DNA of 64,000 nt, taken from assembly GCF_011326725.1 (NCBI RefSeq), contig NZ_JAANCO010000001.1, forward strand, positions 1,835,115 to 1,899,114, given 5' to 3'. The notes beneath the pieces were generated by a model. The model made no database searches, was not told the origin of the DNA, and worked only from the letters and a program-made list of their open reading frames with translations. The position numbers and the translations under genes were made by a program. The stretch is from Microbacterium excoecariae (GTDB lineage Bacteria > Actinomycetota > Actinomycetes > Actinomycetales > Microbacteriaceae). This document shows, piece by piece, positions 8,445 to 17,280 of the stretch; position 1 is the first letter of the stretch, and each line of letters begins with the position of its first letter.

Positions 8445-9456
8445 ACTGCGTCTCCTCCTGGGGAGTGTCGTCGTCCGTTGTGAGGTGCGGGGCGATGTCC
8501 CGAGGATCCATCGTGCCATCCAGCACCATGCGCACCTGCTCCACGATCGGCATGTCCACGCCGCGCGCCTTCGCGAGCTCGAGGATCGGCGCCACCGAGC
8601 TGAGCCCCTCCGCCGTCTGCTCCATGTGCGAGACGACGTCGGGGAGCGAATACCCCTGTCCGAGCAGGCGCCCGGCCGTGTTGTTCCGGCTCAGCGGCGA
8701 CTGGCAGGTCGCGATGAGGTCGCCGAGGCCCGCGAGCCCCTGCATCGTTTCCGGCTGCGCCCCGTAGGCGACCGCGAAGTCGGTCATCTCCACGAGGCCG
8801 CGGGTGATGATCGACGCCTTCGTGTTCTCGCCGTACCCGACGCCGTCCACGATGCCGATCGCGACGGCAATGAGGTTCTTCAGCACGCCGCCGAACTCCG
8901 TCCCGGCAACATCGCTGTTCACGAAGGTGCGGAAATACCGGGTCGACGCCGTGCGGGCAATGGCCGCGGCGGTGTCGCCGTTTACGGACGAGACGACGGC
9001 GGCCGTCGGCTGCTCGCGGGCGATCTCGAGCGCGAGGTTCGGGCCGCTCGCGACCGCGATACGCGCGGGATCGCACGCGAGCGCCTCCCGGATCACCTCG
9101 CTCATGCGCAGCCCCGAGCGCTTCTCGACGCCCTTCATGAGGCTCACGACAGGTACCTCGGATCCCGAGAGCGCCTTTCGAGCCGACTTCAGCGTGTCCC
9201 GCGCGGACGAGCTCGGCACCGAGACGAACACCTGGTCGGCCCCGTCGAGGGCCGCGGCCAGGTCCGGCGTCGCGCGCATGCTGCGCGGGAGGTTGATGCC
9301 CGGCAGGTAGCGCGAGTTGCGCCGCGCCTCGGTGATCTCGCGCGCGAGTTCCGGTCGGCGCGCCCACATCACGACATCGGATCCGCCGTCCGCGAGGATC
9401 TTGCCGAAGGTCGTCCCCCAGCTCCCTGCCCCGAGGACCGCGACTCGCGCGCTCAC
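8350..9456 (-). CDS. gpsA: NAD(P)-dependent glycerol-3-phosphate dehydrogenase
   Basis: Makes sn-glycerol-3-phosphate from dihydroxyacetone phosphate for phospholipids and wall polymers. It begins VSARVAVLGAGSWGTTFG (Rossmann motif) at GTG 9456. Further conserved stretches are VASGPNLALEIA, KNLIAVAIGIVDG and GLAGLGDLIATC. The start overlaps the plsC stop (GTGA). It is 368 residues, about 25-35 longer than usual. The extra Arg/Gly/Asp-rich tail is read from inside ddl. Confidence 0.95.
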   Translation of the reverse strand: MSARVAVLGAGSWGTTFGKILADGGSDVVMWARRPELAREITEARRNSRYLPGINLPRSMRATPDLAAALDGADQVFVSVPSSSARDTLKSARKALSGSEVPVVSLMKGVEKRSGLRMSEVIREALACDPARIAVASGPNLALEIAREQPTAAVVSSVNGDTAAAIARTASTRYFRTFVNSDVAGTEFGGVLKNLIAVAIGIVDGVGYGENTKASIITRGLVEMTDFAVAYGAQPETMQGLAGLGDLIATCQSPLSRNNTAGRLLGQGYSLPDVVSHMEQTAEGLSSVAPILELAKARGVDMPIVEQVRMVLDGTMDPRDIAPHLTTDDDTPQEETQYGTGDRGGPLRRALERARDLFRDGGRGSRGD

Positions 9457-10202
9457 AGACGCCCCGTCTCGGCCTGGCCGTTCTTCGCCGGGTCCCACAG
9501 CTCGGCCGGGGGCTGCTCGCCGCGAATGCCGCCGAGGAGCCGGGCGATGTCGCCCATGATGCGGCTCGTCGCCTCGGTGAGGACGCCGCGCTCGTGCTCG
9601 CGGCCCACGAGGTCGGACAGGTCGACGGGCTCGCCGACGACGACCGTGATGCGGCGGCGCGGCGGGAAGAGGCGGAGCCTGCCGTAGCGCGGCATGATCT
9701 GCTGCTCGCCCCAGTGCGCGAGGGGGATGACGGGGATGTCGCCCGCGAGCGCGAGCCGCGCCGCGCCGGACTTGCCGCGCATCGGCCACAGGTCGGGGTC
9801 GCGCGTGAGCGTGCCCTCGGGATAGACGATCACCCCGCTGGCGCGCTCGACGAGGCCGCGCGCCTGCTCGATCGACTGCGAGGCGCCGCCCGGGCCGCGG
9901 CCCGACCGCGCGACGGGCACCATGCCGGTCGCGCGTAGGGCGGACCCGAGCACGGGCACGCGGAAGAGGCTCTCCTTCGCCATGAAGCGCGGCGCCCGCC
10001 CCATCTTCCACACGGCGACCGCGACCGTCAGGGGGTCGATCTCGCTGTGGTGGTTGGGCGCCAGGACGTACGCGCCCTCGCGCGGGAGGTTCTCCGCGCC
10101 GCGGATCTCGATCCGCGCGAGCGCGCCCACGACGGGCACGATGACCGCGGCGAGCGGCCAGAAGATGCTCGGACGGGACTTCTCCCGCGAGGCCTGCGCC
10201 AC
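9453..10202 (-). CDS. plsC: 1-acyl-sn-glycerol-3-phosphate acyltransferase family protein
   Basis: Membrane-associated acyltransferase converting lysophosphatidic acid to phosphatidic acid. The catalytic motif is NHHSEIDPL (variant of HX4D). YPEGTLTRD is the acceptor-binding motif. A hydrophobic segment at residues ~13-28 anchors it. GTG start at 10202 follows the murA stop by 2 nt, and the stop overlaps the gpsA start. plsC and gpsA act in successive steps of phospholipid synthesis, which supports the operon. Confidence 0.92.
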   Translation of the reverse strand: MAQASREKSRPSIFWPLAAVIVPVVGALARIEIRGAENLPREGAYVLAPNHHSEIDPLTVAVAVWKMGRAPRFMAKESLFRVPVLGSALRATGMVPVARSGRGPGGASQSIEQARGLVERASGVIVYPEGTLTRDPDLWPMRGKSGAARLALAGDIPVIPLAHWGEQQIMPRYGRLRLFPPRRRITVVVGEPVDLSDLVGREHERGVLTEATSRIMGDIARLLGGIRGEQPPAELWDPAKNGQAETGRL

Positions 10203-10204
10203 GC

Positions 10205-11566
10205 TCAGCCCACGACGTCGAAGTCGGCGCCGAGAGCCTCGAGCTTGTCGAAGAACTTCTCGTAGCCGCGGCGGATGATGCCGACGTTCGACACGCGGGA
10301 GGTGCCCTCGGCCGCGAGGGCCGCGATCACGTACGCGTAGCCGCCGCGCAGGTCGGGAACGACGATCTCGGCGCCCGTCAGCGGAGTCGGTCCCGTGATC
10401 ACGGCGGCCTGCTCGAGCTCGCGGCGCGGAACGCGGCGGTACTCCCCCTCCAGCCCCTCGGGGTGCACGACGATGTCGGCGCCCATCTGGTTGAGGGCGT
10501 GGGTGAAGCCGAGGCGGTTCTCGTACACCGTCTCGTGGACGACGGAGGTGCCCTCGGCCTGCGTGAGCGCGACGATGAGCGGCTGCTGCCAGTCGGTCAT
10601 GAACCCGGGATGCACGTCGGTCTCGACGGTCACGGGCTTGAGCGGCGTCGCCGCGCGGCGGAAGTAGATCCCGTCGTCGGTGATGTCGAAGGATCCGCCG
10701 ACCTTCCGGAAGACGTTGAGGAAGGTGAGCATCTCGTACTGGCGCGCGCCCTTGACGAAGATCTCGCCGTCGGTCGCGAGCGCGGCGCAGGCCCAGGACG
10801 CGGCCTCGTTGCGGTCGAAGAGGCTGCGGTGGTCGTAGCCGTGGAGCTCGTCGACGCCCTCGATGAAGATGACGCGGTTCGGCTCGTAGGAGATGATCGC
10901 GCCCATCTTCTGGAGGACGCCGATCAGGTCCATGATCTCGGGCTCGATGGCCGCGTTGCGCAGCTCCGTCACGCCCTTCGCGCGCACGGCCGTGAGCAGC
11001 ACCTGCTCCGTCGCGCCGACGCTCGGGTAGGGCAACTCGATGTTCGCGCCGTGGAGGCCCTCCGGCGCCGACAGGCGGATCCCGTTCGGCTGCTTGTCGA
11101 CGATGGCGCCGAACTTCCGCAGCGCCTCGAGGTGGAAGTCGATGGGACGATCGCCGATCCGGCACCCCCCGAGGTCGGGAATGAACGCCTGGCCGAGCAG
11201 GTGCAGGAGCGGACCGCAGAAGAGGATCGGGATCCGACTCGACCCCGCGTGCGCGTCGATCTCCTCGAACCCGGCCGACTTCGCGCCGGCCGGGTCGAGG
11301 ATGAGCGATCCCGGCTCCTCGCCCTCGGACACGGCCACACCGTGCACCTCGAGGAGCGAACGCACGACCTCCACGTCGCGGATCTCGGGGACGTCGCGCA
11401 GCGTGGACGGCGTCTCGCCGAGGAGCGAGGCGACCATGGCTTTCGTCGCGAGGTTCTTCGCGCCCTTGACGTCCACCTGGCCCGTGAGCGGGCGGCCGCC
11501 CCGGATCTCGAGCACGTCGCCCGACACCGCGGGAGTCGTCGACTGAGCGTTACCTACGAGAGTCAT
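10205..11566 (-). CDS. murA: UDP-N-acetylglucosamine 1-carboxyvinyltransferase
   Basis: First committed step of peptidoglycan synthesis: transfer of enolpyruvate from PEP to UDP-GlcNAc. KGAKN (residues 34-38) is the substrate-binding loop. Cys135 in LGGCRIGDRP is the fosfomycin-sensitive cysteine; Mycobacterium MurA has Asp here. Length is 453 residues, about 30 longer than average because of a short N-terminal extension. It lies 63 nt downstream of leuD on the same strand and heads murA-plsC-gpsA-ddl. Confidence 0.96.
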   Translation of the reverse strand: MTLVGNAQSTTPAVSGDVLEIRGGRPLTGQVDVKGAKNLATKAMVASLLGETPSTLRDVPEIRDVEVVRSLLEVHGVAVSEGEEPGSLILDPAGAKSAGFEEIDAHAGSSRIPILFCGPLLHLLGQAFIPDLGGCRIGDRPIDFHLEALRKFGAIVDKQPNGIRLSAPEGLHGANIELPYPSVGATEQVLLTAVRAKGVTELRNAAIEPEIMDLIGVLQKMGAIISYEPNRVIFIEGVDELHGYDHRSLFDRNEAASWACAALATDGEIFVKGARQYEMLTFLNVFRKVGGSFDITDDGIYFRRAATPLKPVTVETDVHPGFMTDWQQPLIVALTQAEGTSVVHETVYENRLGFTHALNQMGADIVVHPEGLEGEYRRVPRRELEQAAVITGPTPLTGAEIVVPDLRGGYAYVIAALAAEGTSRVSNVGIIRRGYEKFFDKLEALGADFDVVG

Positions 11567-11629
11567 GCGTGTGGAGCCTCACTTACTTCCGGCGAACCGT
11601 CCGCGCCCGGGATGGGGCGGATCCTCAGC

Positions 11630-12226
11630 TCACGGAACCGGGAGGGTCCGTGGCCGCCACGCCTCGCGGCGGGCCTCGAACTGCGCGATCTCGTCCTGGT
11701 GACGCAGGGTCAAACCGATGTCGTCGAGCCCTTCGAGGAGCCGCCACCTAGTGTAATCGTCGATCTCGAACGCGGCCGTGAAGTCGCCGATCGTGGCGGT
11801 TCGCGCCACGAGGTCGACGGTCATGGAGGTGCCCGGCTGCGCGTCGATCGCGGCCCAGATCTTCGCCAGGTCGTCCTCGGCAATGACGCCCGCGACGAGG
11901 CCCTGCTTGCCCGAGTTGCCCCGGAAGATGTCCGCGAAGCGCGGCGAGAGCACCACCCGGAAGCCGAAGTCGCGAAGCGCCCACACGGCGTGCTCGCGGC
12001 TGGATCCCGTGCCGAAGTCGGATCCCGCCACGAGGATCGACGCGCCCGCGAAAGACGGCTGGTTGAGGACGAAATCCTCGTCCTGGCGCCAGCTGTAGAA
12101 CAGGGCGTCGTCGAAGCCCGTCTTCGTCACCCGCTTGAGGAACACGGCGGGGATGATCTGGTCGGTGTCGACGTTCGAGCGCTTCAGCGGCGCGGCTACG
12201 CCCGTGTGGGTCGTGAACTTTTCCAT
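11630..12226 (-). CDS. leuD: 3-isopropylmalate dehydratase small subunit
   Basis: Swivelling-domain subunit of isopropylmalate isomerase in leucine biosynthesis. [22 protein letters not shown] is the usual start region (DTDQIIPA motif), and [13 protein letters not shown] is the conserved substrate loop. Length is 198 residues. Its ATG is 2 nt after the leuC stop, so the two subunits are co-translated. Confidence 0.96.
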   Translation of the reverse strand: MEKFTTHTGVAAPLKRSNVDTDQIIPAVFLKRVTKTGFDDALFYSWRQDEDFVLNQPSFAGASILVAGSDFGTGSSREHAVWALRDFGFRVVLSPRFADIFRGNSGKQGLVAGVIAEDDLAKIWAAIDAQPGTSMTVDLVARTATIGDFTAAFEIDDYTRWRLLEGLDDIGLTLRHQDEIAQFEARREAWRPRTLPVP

Positions 12227-12227
12227 G

Positions 12228-13733
12228 TCAGGCCTCCGCTCCCGTCATCGCGGGCTCATCGATCGGTTCCAGGTCGGACGGGCTCGAGAGCGTCCCGCGC
12301 ACGGCGGTCGCGGCGGCCACCAGGGGCGACACGAGGTGCGTGCGGCCCCCCTTGCCCTGGCGCCCCTCGAAGTTACGGTTACTCGTCGACGCGCATCGCT
12401 CCCCCGGCTCGAGCTGGTCCGGGTTCATGCCGAGGCACATCGAGCACCCCGCGAAACGCCATTCGGCGCCGAACGCCTCGACGATCTTGTCGATTCCCTC
12501 GGCCTCGGCCTCGAGGCGCACGCGGGCGGACCCGGGCACCACCATGACGCGGACGCCCTCCGCCTTGGTGCGGCCGGCAATGATCGACGCGAAAGCGCGC
12601 AGGTCCTCGATCCGGCTATTGGTGCACGACCCCATGAACACGGCGTCGACCGGGATCTCCTTCATGGGCGTCCCGGGCGCGAGGTCCATGTACTCGCACG
12701 CGCGCTCCGCCGCCGCCCGCTCGTTGGGGTCGGCGAAGGTCTCCGGCCGCGGCACGGCGTCGCTGAGCGAGACCCCCTGGCCCGGGTTCGTGCCCCACGT
12801 CACGAACGGCTCGAGCTCGTTCGCGTCGATGAAGACCTCGGCGTCGAACGCGGCGCCCTCGTCGGTCGGCAGCGTCTTCCAGTACGCCACCGCGGCGTCC
12901 CAGTCCTCGCCCTGCGGCGCGTGCGGGCGGCCCTTCACGTAGTCGAAGGTAGTCTCGTCCGGCGCGACCATGCCGGCGCGCGCGCCCGCCTCGATCGACA
13001 TGTTGCAGATCGTCATGCGCCCCTCCATCGAGAGGGCGCGGATCGCGCTGCCGCGGTACTCGAGCACGTAGCCCTGGCCGCCGCCCGTGCCGATCTTCGC
13101 GATGACGGCGAGGATGATGTCCTTCGCCGTCACACCCGGCTTCAACTCGCCCTCCACCGTGATCGCCATGGTCTTGAACGGCTTCAGCGGCAGCGTCTGG
13201 GTCGCCATGACGTGCTCAACCTCGCTCGTCCCGATCCCGAACGCGAGCGCGCCGAAGGCGCCGTGCGTCGAGGTGTGACTGTCGCCGCACACGACCGTCA
13301 GGCCCGGCATCGTGAGCCCCAGCTGCGGGCCGACGACGTGCACGATGCCCTGCTCCGCGTCGCCCAGCGAGTGCAGGCGCAGGCCGAACTCCTCGGCGTT
13401 CCGGCGCAGAGTGTCCACCTGCGTGCGGCTCGTGAGGTCGGCGATCGGCTTGTCGATGTCGAGCGTCGGGGTGTTGTGGTCCTCGGTCCCGATCGTGAGG
13501 TCCAGCCGCCGGGGGGTGCGACCCTCGGCGCGGAGGCCATCGAACGCCTGCGGGCTCGTGACCTCGTGCACGAGGTGCAGGTCGATGTAGATCAGGTCGG
13601 GCTGGCCGTCCTCGCCGCGGACGACGACGTGGTCGTCCCACAGCTTCTCGGCCAGGGTGCGGGGGTGGTCCGGGATCCGGATATCGGCGGTCATGCTGGT
13701 CTCGTGCTCCTTCACGTCGTCGGTGTCGGCCAT
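12228..13733 (-). CDS. leuC: 3-isopropylmalate dehydratase large subunit
   Basis: Aconitase-type [4Fe-4S] subunit that isomerises 2- to 3-isopropylmalate. Cluster ligands are visible in [13 protein letters not shown] and [14 protein letters not shown], and [15 protein letters not shown] is the conserved active-site stretch. I give the ATG at 13733 ([12 protein letters not shown] 7 nt upstream), 501 residues. The ATG at 13694 ([16 protein letters not shown] 12 nt upstream) gives 488 and is also reasonable. It is preceded by a leucine-rich leader and hairpin. It is transcribed away from a terminator that isolates it from terC. Confidence 0.95.
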   Translation of the reverse strand: MADTDDVKEHETSMTADIRIPDHPRTLAEKLWDDHVVVRGEDGQPDLIYIDLHLVHEVTSPQAFDGLRAEGRTPRRLDLTIGTEDHNTPTLDIDKPIADLTSRTQVDTLRRNAEEFGLRLHSLGDAEQGIVHVVGPQLGLTMPGLTVVCGDSHTSTHGAFGALAFGIGTSEVEHVMATQTLPLKPFKTMAITVEGELKPGVTAKDIILAVIAKIGTGGGQGYVLEYRGSAIRALSMEGRMTICNMSIEAGARAGMVAPDETTFDYVKGRPHAPQGEDWDAAVAYWKTLPTDEGAAFDAEVFIDANELEPFVTWGTNPGQGVSLSDAVPRPETFADPNERAAAERACEYMDLAPGTPMKEIPVDAVFMGSCTNSRIEDLRAFASIIAGRTKAEGVRVMVVPGSARVRLEAEAEGIDKIVEAFGAEWRFAGCSMCLGMNPDQLEPGERCASTSNRNFEGRQGKGGRTHLVSPLVAAATAVRGTLSSPSDLEPIDEPAMTGAEA

Positions 13734-13742
13734 CGACAAACT

Positions 13743-13780
13743 CCGCGACGGGAAAGGCCTACGAGGAGAGCCCGTCGCGG
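13743..13780 (-). promoter_or_regulatory. Hairpin in the leuCD 5' leader overlapping its ribosome-binding site
   Basis: CCGCGACGGG and CCCGTCGCGG form a perfect 10-bp stem with an 18-nt loop. On the mRNA the 5' arm lies inside the putative leader peptide, just after its leucine codons. The 3' arm ends in the GG of the GGAG site for the leuC ATG at 13733. A ribosome stalled on the leucine codons would cover the 5' arm and free the site. Confidence 0.5.
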
Positions 13781-13809
13781 CAGCTAAGGAGAAGCCGGAA
13801 GCACCGCAC
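13759..13809 (-). CDS. Putative leucine leader peptide of the leuCD operon
   Basis: A 16-codon frame starting GTG at 13809 encodes [16 protein letters not shown] and stops at TAG. It has three consecutive leucine codons (CTT CTC CTT) and a fourth further on. An extended -10 box (TGC then TACTGT, 13821-13816) ends 6 nt before the GTG, so the peptide would be translated from a leaderless mRNA, as in known actinobacterial amino-acid leaders. It lies 25 nt upstream of leuC. The gene is too short to prove by composition alone. Confidence 0.5.
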   Translation of the reverse strand: MRCFRLLLSCRDGLSS

Positions 13810-13829
13810 GACACGACAGTAGCAGAATG

Positions 13830-13865
13830 CCCAGGCCCGGCCGCGCGCGAGCGGCCGGGCCTGGG
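13830..13865 (-). terminator. Intrinsic terminator after terC
   Basis: A perfect 15-bp inverted repeat (13830-13844 with 13851-13865) around a 6-nt loop lies 31 nt beyond the terC stop. There is no U-tract, which is common for high-GC actinobacterial terminators. It separates terC from leuCD. Confidence 0.75.
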
Positions 13866-13896
13866 CACAATGCGCACCCCGGCAGGGTGCGAGCCG

Positions 13897-14904
13897 TCAC
13901 TTCTGGCGCGTGGACGCCTCCGAGGTGACCTCGGCGGCACCCCGCGCCGGCACGAGGCTCGCGAGCGTGGCCACGAGGAGGGATCCGAGGATCACGCCGA
14001 GTGAGACCCAGTTGCTGATTTCGGGCGCCCACTCGACGTGCTCGCCCCCGTTGATGAACGGCAGCTCGTTGACGTGCAGGGCGTGGAAGAACAGCTTCGC
14101 GCCGATGAACGCCAGGATGAACGCGACGCCGTACTTCAGGAAGCGCAGCTTCTCGAGGAGATCGCCGAGGAGGAAATAGAGCTGGCGCAGCCCCATGAGC
14201 GCGAACAGGTTGGCCGCGAAGACGAGGAATGGATCCTGCGTGATCCCGAAGATCGCCGGGATCGAGTCGATCGCGAAGACGAGGTCCGTCACGCCGATCG
14301 ACACGAACACGATGATCATGGGCGTGAGGACCTTCTTGCCGTCGACGACCGTGCGGAGCTTGGCGCCGTCGTAGCTGTCGTGAATCGGGATGAAGCGGCG
14401 CAGCACCCGGACGATGAAGGTCTCGGTCTGGGCGTCGCTCTCCTCTGCCTCCCGCTCGAACGCCTGGCACGCGGCCGTGTAGACGAGGAAGGCGCCGAAG
14501 ATGTAGAAGATCCAGCTGAAGTTCTCGATGAGGGCCGCGCCCGCGAGGATGAAGGCGGCGCGTAGCACGAGGGCGATGAGGATGCCGACCATCAGCACCT
14601 CCTGCTGATAGCGGCGCGGCACCCCGAACTGCGCCATGATCAGCACGAAGACGAAGAGGTTGTCGATCGACAGGCTGTACTCGGTGAGCCAGCCGCTCAC
14701 GAACTCGACCGCGTGGTCCGCGTCGCCGATGAGCCACAGCACGACCGCGAACACGAGCGCGAGCGCGACGTAGAACACGACCCACAGCGACGACTCGCGC
14801 GTGGAGGGGATGTGCGGGCGCTTGAGGATCAGCAGCAGATCGGCGACCAGGATGACGACGAGGACGGCGAGCGAGCCGACCTCGAACCAGACGGGAATGC
14901 CCAC
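13897..14904 (-). CDS. TerC/Alx-family integral membrane protein, probable Mn2+ exporter
   Basis: A 335-residue polytopic membrane protein of the TerC family, with about eight hydrophobic segments. Family signatures are [14 protein letters not shown] and [14 protein letters not shown], each carrying the paired acidic residues that bind metal. Relatives (MntP/Alx/TerC) export manganese or insert metals into secreted proteins. GTG start at 14904 with AAAGGA 6 nt upstream. The gene lies directly behind a yybP-ykoY manganese riboswitch, which strongly supports a manganese role. Confidence 0.88.
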   Translation of the reverse strand: MGIPVWFEVGSLAVLVVILVADLLLILKRPHIPSTRESSLWVVFYVALALVFAVVLWLIGDADHAVEFVSGWLTEYSLSIDNLFVFVLIMAQFGVPRRYQQEVLMVGILIALVLRAAFILAGAALIENFSWIFYIFGAFLVYTAACQAFEREAEESDAQTETFIVRVLRRFIPIHDSYDGAKLRTVVDGKKVLTPMIIVFVSIGVTDLVFAIDSIPAIFGITQDPFLVFAANLFALMGLRQLYFLLGDLLEKLRFLKYGVAFILAFIGAKLFFHALHVNELPFINGGEHVEWAPEISNWVSLGVILGSLLVATLASLVPARGAAEVTSEASTRQK

Positions 14905-14931
14905 GCGGGGTCCTTTCGGGTGCGACGGAGG

Positions 14932-15032
14932 ACGAAAGTCTCTCCCCCGCCTTCCGGCGGTGCGCGCCCGGGGCCGCTGACGAATGGGGCCCGTACTGAC
15001 GATGCGCGCAAGAACGGGATACTCCCTCTCGC
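14932..15032 (-). ncRNA. yybP-ykoY (Mn2+) riboswitch controlling terC
   Basis: The terC leader carries the family's conserved blocks: GGGAGTATCCC after P1, CATCGTCAG, CGCCGGAAGGCG, then GGGGGAGAGACTTTCG. P1 is formed by GCGAGAG (15032-15026) with CTTTCGT (14938-14932), seven pairs. The 3' arm's CTTTCG can instead pair with CGAAAG (14918-14913), which overlaps the terC ribosome-binding site AAAGGA. The two pairings exclude each other. Metal binding should stabilise P1, release the site and turn translation on. Confidence 0.85.
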
Positions 15033-15071
15033 GCCTCTCATCGTACGCGGTGCCCGCGCGGGGGGAAAAGC

Positions 15072-15103
15072 AGAACGCCCGGATCGGAAGATCCGGGCGT
15101 TCT
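15072..15103 (-). terminator. Terminator downstream of tRNA-Glu
   Basis: AGAACGCCCGGAT and ATCCGGGCGTTCT form a perfect 13-bp stem with a 6-nt loop, 6 nt past the tRNA 3' end. On the transcribed strand it is followed by a run containing CTTTTCC. Confidence 0.8.
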
Positions 15104-15109
15104 GTGCGG

Positions 15110-15182
15110 TGACCCCAGCGGGATTCGAACCCGCGTTACCGGCGTGAGAGGCCAGCGTACTAGGCCGCTATACGATGGGGCC
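15110..15182 (-). tRNA. tRNA-Glu (anticodon CTC)
   Basis: A 73-nt cloverleaf with acceptor GGCCCCA/TGGGGTC, anticodon stem-loop CTGGC-CTCTCAC-GCCGG and T-loop TTCGAATC. The anticodon CTC reads GAG. No CCA is encoded. Confidence 0.95.
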
Positions 15183-15225
15183 GCATCTGTGTTGTTATCT
15201 TGTTCCCGCTCGCGGCAACTAGATA

Positions 15226-15254
15226 ACCATAACCTGACCGAGCGCGCACGACAA
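15226..15254 (-). promoter_or_regulatory. Promoter of tRNA-Glu
   Basis: TTGTCG (15254-15249) and TATGGT (15231-15226) are separated by 17 nt. This would place the start about 37 nt upstream of the tRNA. It is one of the few promoters here with a recognisable -35 box. Confidence 0.6.
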
Positions 15255-15357
15255 AATCGAGGCGCCCTCGGCGCGCCGCCCGGGCGTGTCTCCTGCCGCA
15301 CACCCTATCCGGCGGGCGCGGCCCGGGGAACCCCCGTGCCGTGGCATTGTCGGAGCC

Positions 15358-15993
15358 ATGCGCGTTGTCAAACACGAACATGCCTTTCTCACCATCGAGC
15401 ACGGGGGCGAGACGCTCGTCATCGACCCGGGCGCCTTCGCGCCGTCCCTGGGCGATCCCGCGAACGTCACCGCCGTCGTCGTCACGCACGAGCACCCCGA
15501 CCACTGGGCCGCCGACCACCTTCGCGGGATTCGCGCCCGCTTCCCCGAGGTGCCCATGTTCACCACGGCCGCGACGGCGAGCGCCTCGCCGGTCGACATG
15601 ACGGTCGTCGCGCCGGGCGACGAGGTCCGCGCAGGCGCCTTCCGGTTGCGGTTCTTCGGCGGCACCCACAGCGAGATCCATTCGTCGATTCCGCTCATCG
15701 ACAACGTGGGGGTGCTCGTCAACGACGCGCTCTACTATCCGGGCGACTCGTATGCCGTGCCGGGCGGGGTCGACGTCGAGGTGCTCGCGGCGCCGATCGG
15801 CGCGCCGTGGCTGAAGATCGGCGAGGCGATGGACTTCGTGCTCGCCGTCGCGCCGCGGCGCGCGTTCGGCACGCACGACGCGACGCTGGCGGCGCCGGGC
15901 CTCGCGATGCACCGCGATCGCCTGGAGTGGGCCGCGCGCCAGGGCGGCGGGGAATTCGCCCGGCTCGACGCGGGCGACGCACTCGAGATCTGA
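15358..15993 (+). CDS. MBL-fold metal-dependent hydrolase
   Basis: A 211-residue metallo-beta-lactamase fold protein of the UlaG/L-ascorbate-6-P lactonase-like type. The metal motif is THEHPDHWAADHL, with a later His in FGGTHSEIH, Asp in YYPGDSY and His in FGTHDATL. The start ATG at 15358 follows a CATTGT hexamer by 7 nt. Substrate is unknown. These short MBL proteins are often only predicted hydrolases. Confidence 0.85.
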   Translation: MRVVKHEHAFLTIEHGGETLVIDPGAFAPSLGDPANVTAVVVTHEHPDHWAADHLRGIRARFPEVPMFTTAATASASPVDMTVVAPGDEVRAGAFRLRFFGGTHSEIHSSIPLIDNVGVLVNDALYYPGDSYAVPGGVDVEVLAAPIGAPWLKIGEAMDFVLAVAPRRAFGTHDATLAAPGLAMHRDRLEWAARQGGGEFARLDAGDALEI

Positions 15994-16029
15994 CCCCACG
16001 GCCCCGCGGCGCGGGCGTAGCCTGTCGCC

Positions 16030-17280
16030 ATGAGCGTGAGGGTGCGCCGGTGGTGGCGCGGGCCGTTCGACGTCGAAGGCTTCGCCATCGACGCGGTCGA
16101 GGATGCCGGCTCCGCGGCCATGGCTGCGGCCGCCAGCGCGGGCCGGCACGTGCACGCGGAGACGACGTCCGAGCTCGTCGCGGCGTCGTTCGCCGCGCTG
16201 GAGCACCTCCGCGTGGACGGACGGACCCCGTCCCCCTGGGCACCGCTGTCGGGATTCTTTCGCACCGCGGACGGGTGGATCCGCACCCACGGCAACTACC
16301 CGCACCACGCCGAGGCGATCGCGCGGGCCACGGGAGCACGCGAACGCGCCGACCTCGAGGGCGCCGCGCGGGCGGCCCGCGCGGACGACATCGCCCACGC
16401 GATCGTGGCCGCGGGCGGCATCGCGACGCGCGTGCGCACGCGCGCCGAGTGGGACGCGCATCCGCACGCGTCGGCGACGCGGGACGAGCCGTGGATCGAC
16501 GCCGAGCCGGGCGAGGCGGCGCGCCCGCGGCGGGACGGATCCGGCCCCCTCGCGGGTCTGCGGGTCCTGGACCTCACCCGCGTGCTGGCCGGCCCCTCGT
16601 GCTCGCAGCTGCTCGCCTGCCTCGGCGCCGACGTCCTGCGCATCGATCCACCCGGAATGCCGGAGATCCTCGATCAGCATCTCGCGACCGGCATGGGAAA
16701 GCGTTCCGCCGCCCTCGATCTCCGCACCGAGGGCGCCGCGGCCCGCGAGCTCGCGGCGGGCGCGGACGTCGTCGTGCTCGGGTACCGGCCGGGCTCGCTC
16801 GAGCGCCACGGGTTCGGGGCCGACGCGCTCCGGGAGGACTTCCCCCACCTCGTCGTCGCGACGCTCAGCGCGTGGGGCGACCGGGGCCCGTGGGGCGACC
16901 GCGCCGGGTTCGACTCGATCGTGCAGGCCGCGACCGGGATCGCCGACGCAATGCGCCACCCGGACGGGACGCCGGGGGCGTTGCCGGTGCAGGCGCTCGA
17001 CTACGCGACGGGCATGCGGCTGGCGGCGGCGGTCATGCGGCTCGTCGCGGGCGGCCGCGGCGGCCGGATCCGCGCGTCCCTCCTCGGCGCGGCGACGGCG
17101 CTGCAGGGCAGACCGGCGGATCCGACGCGGCCCGAGCTCACGCTCGGCGTTCCCGTCGTGGGGATCGACTCGCCGCACGGCCGCCTCCTCGCCGTGCCGC
17201 CGCCGCTCCTCATCGACCGGCTCTCGATCGAGCGCCCCGTGGGCGGATACGGCGCCGCGGAACCGGCCTGGGCAAGCTAG
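16030..17280 (+). CDS. Family III CoA-transferase (CaiB/BaiF), permuted domain order
   Basis: A 416-residue member of the CaiB/BaiF superfamily, which moves CoA between carboxylic acids. The part that normally forms the N-terminus (GPLAGLRVLDLTRVLAGP) begins only at residue ~172. It is preceded by a segment resembling the usual C-terminal domain (LSGFFRTADGWIRTHGNYPHH). A TAGCCT hexamer 6 nt before the ATG supports the long start. Substrate is unknown. The gene ends in a 4-bp tail-to-tail overlap with the lipid kinase. Confidence 0.75.
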   Translation: MSVRVRRWWRGPFDVEGFAIDAVEDAGSAAMAAAASAGRHVHAETTSELVAASFAALEHLRVDGRTPSPWAPLSGFFRTADGWIRTHGNYPHHAEAIARATGARERADLEGAARAARADDIAHAIVAAGGIATRVRTRAEWDAHPHASATRDEPWIDAEPGEAARPRRDGSGPLAGLRVLDLTRVLAGPSCSQLLACLGADVLRIDPPGMPEILDQHLATGMGKRSAALDLRTEGAAARELAAGADVVVLGYRPGSLERHGFGADALREDFPHLVVATLSAWGDRGPWGDRAGFDSIVQAATGIADAMRHPDGTPGALPVQALDYATGMRLAAAVMRLVAGGRGGRIRASLLGAATALQGRPADPTRPELTLGVPVVGIDSPHGRLLAVPPPLLIDRLSIERPVGGYGAAEPAWAS

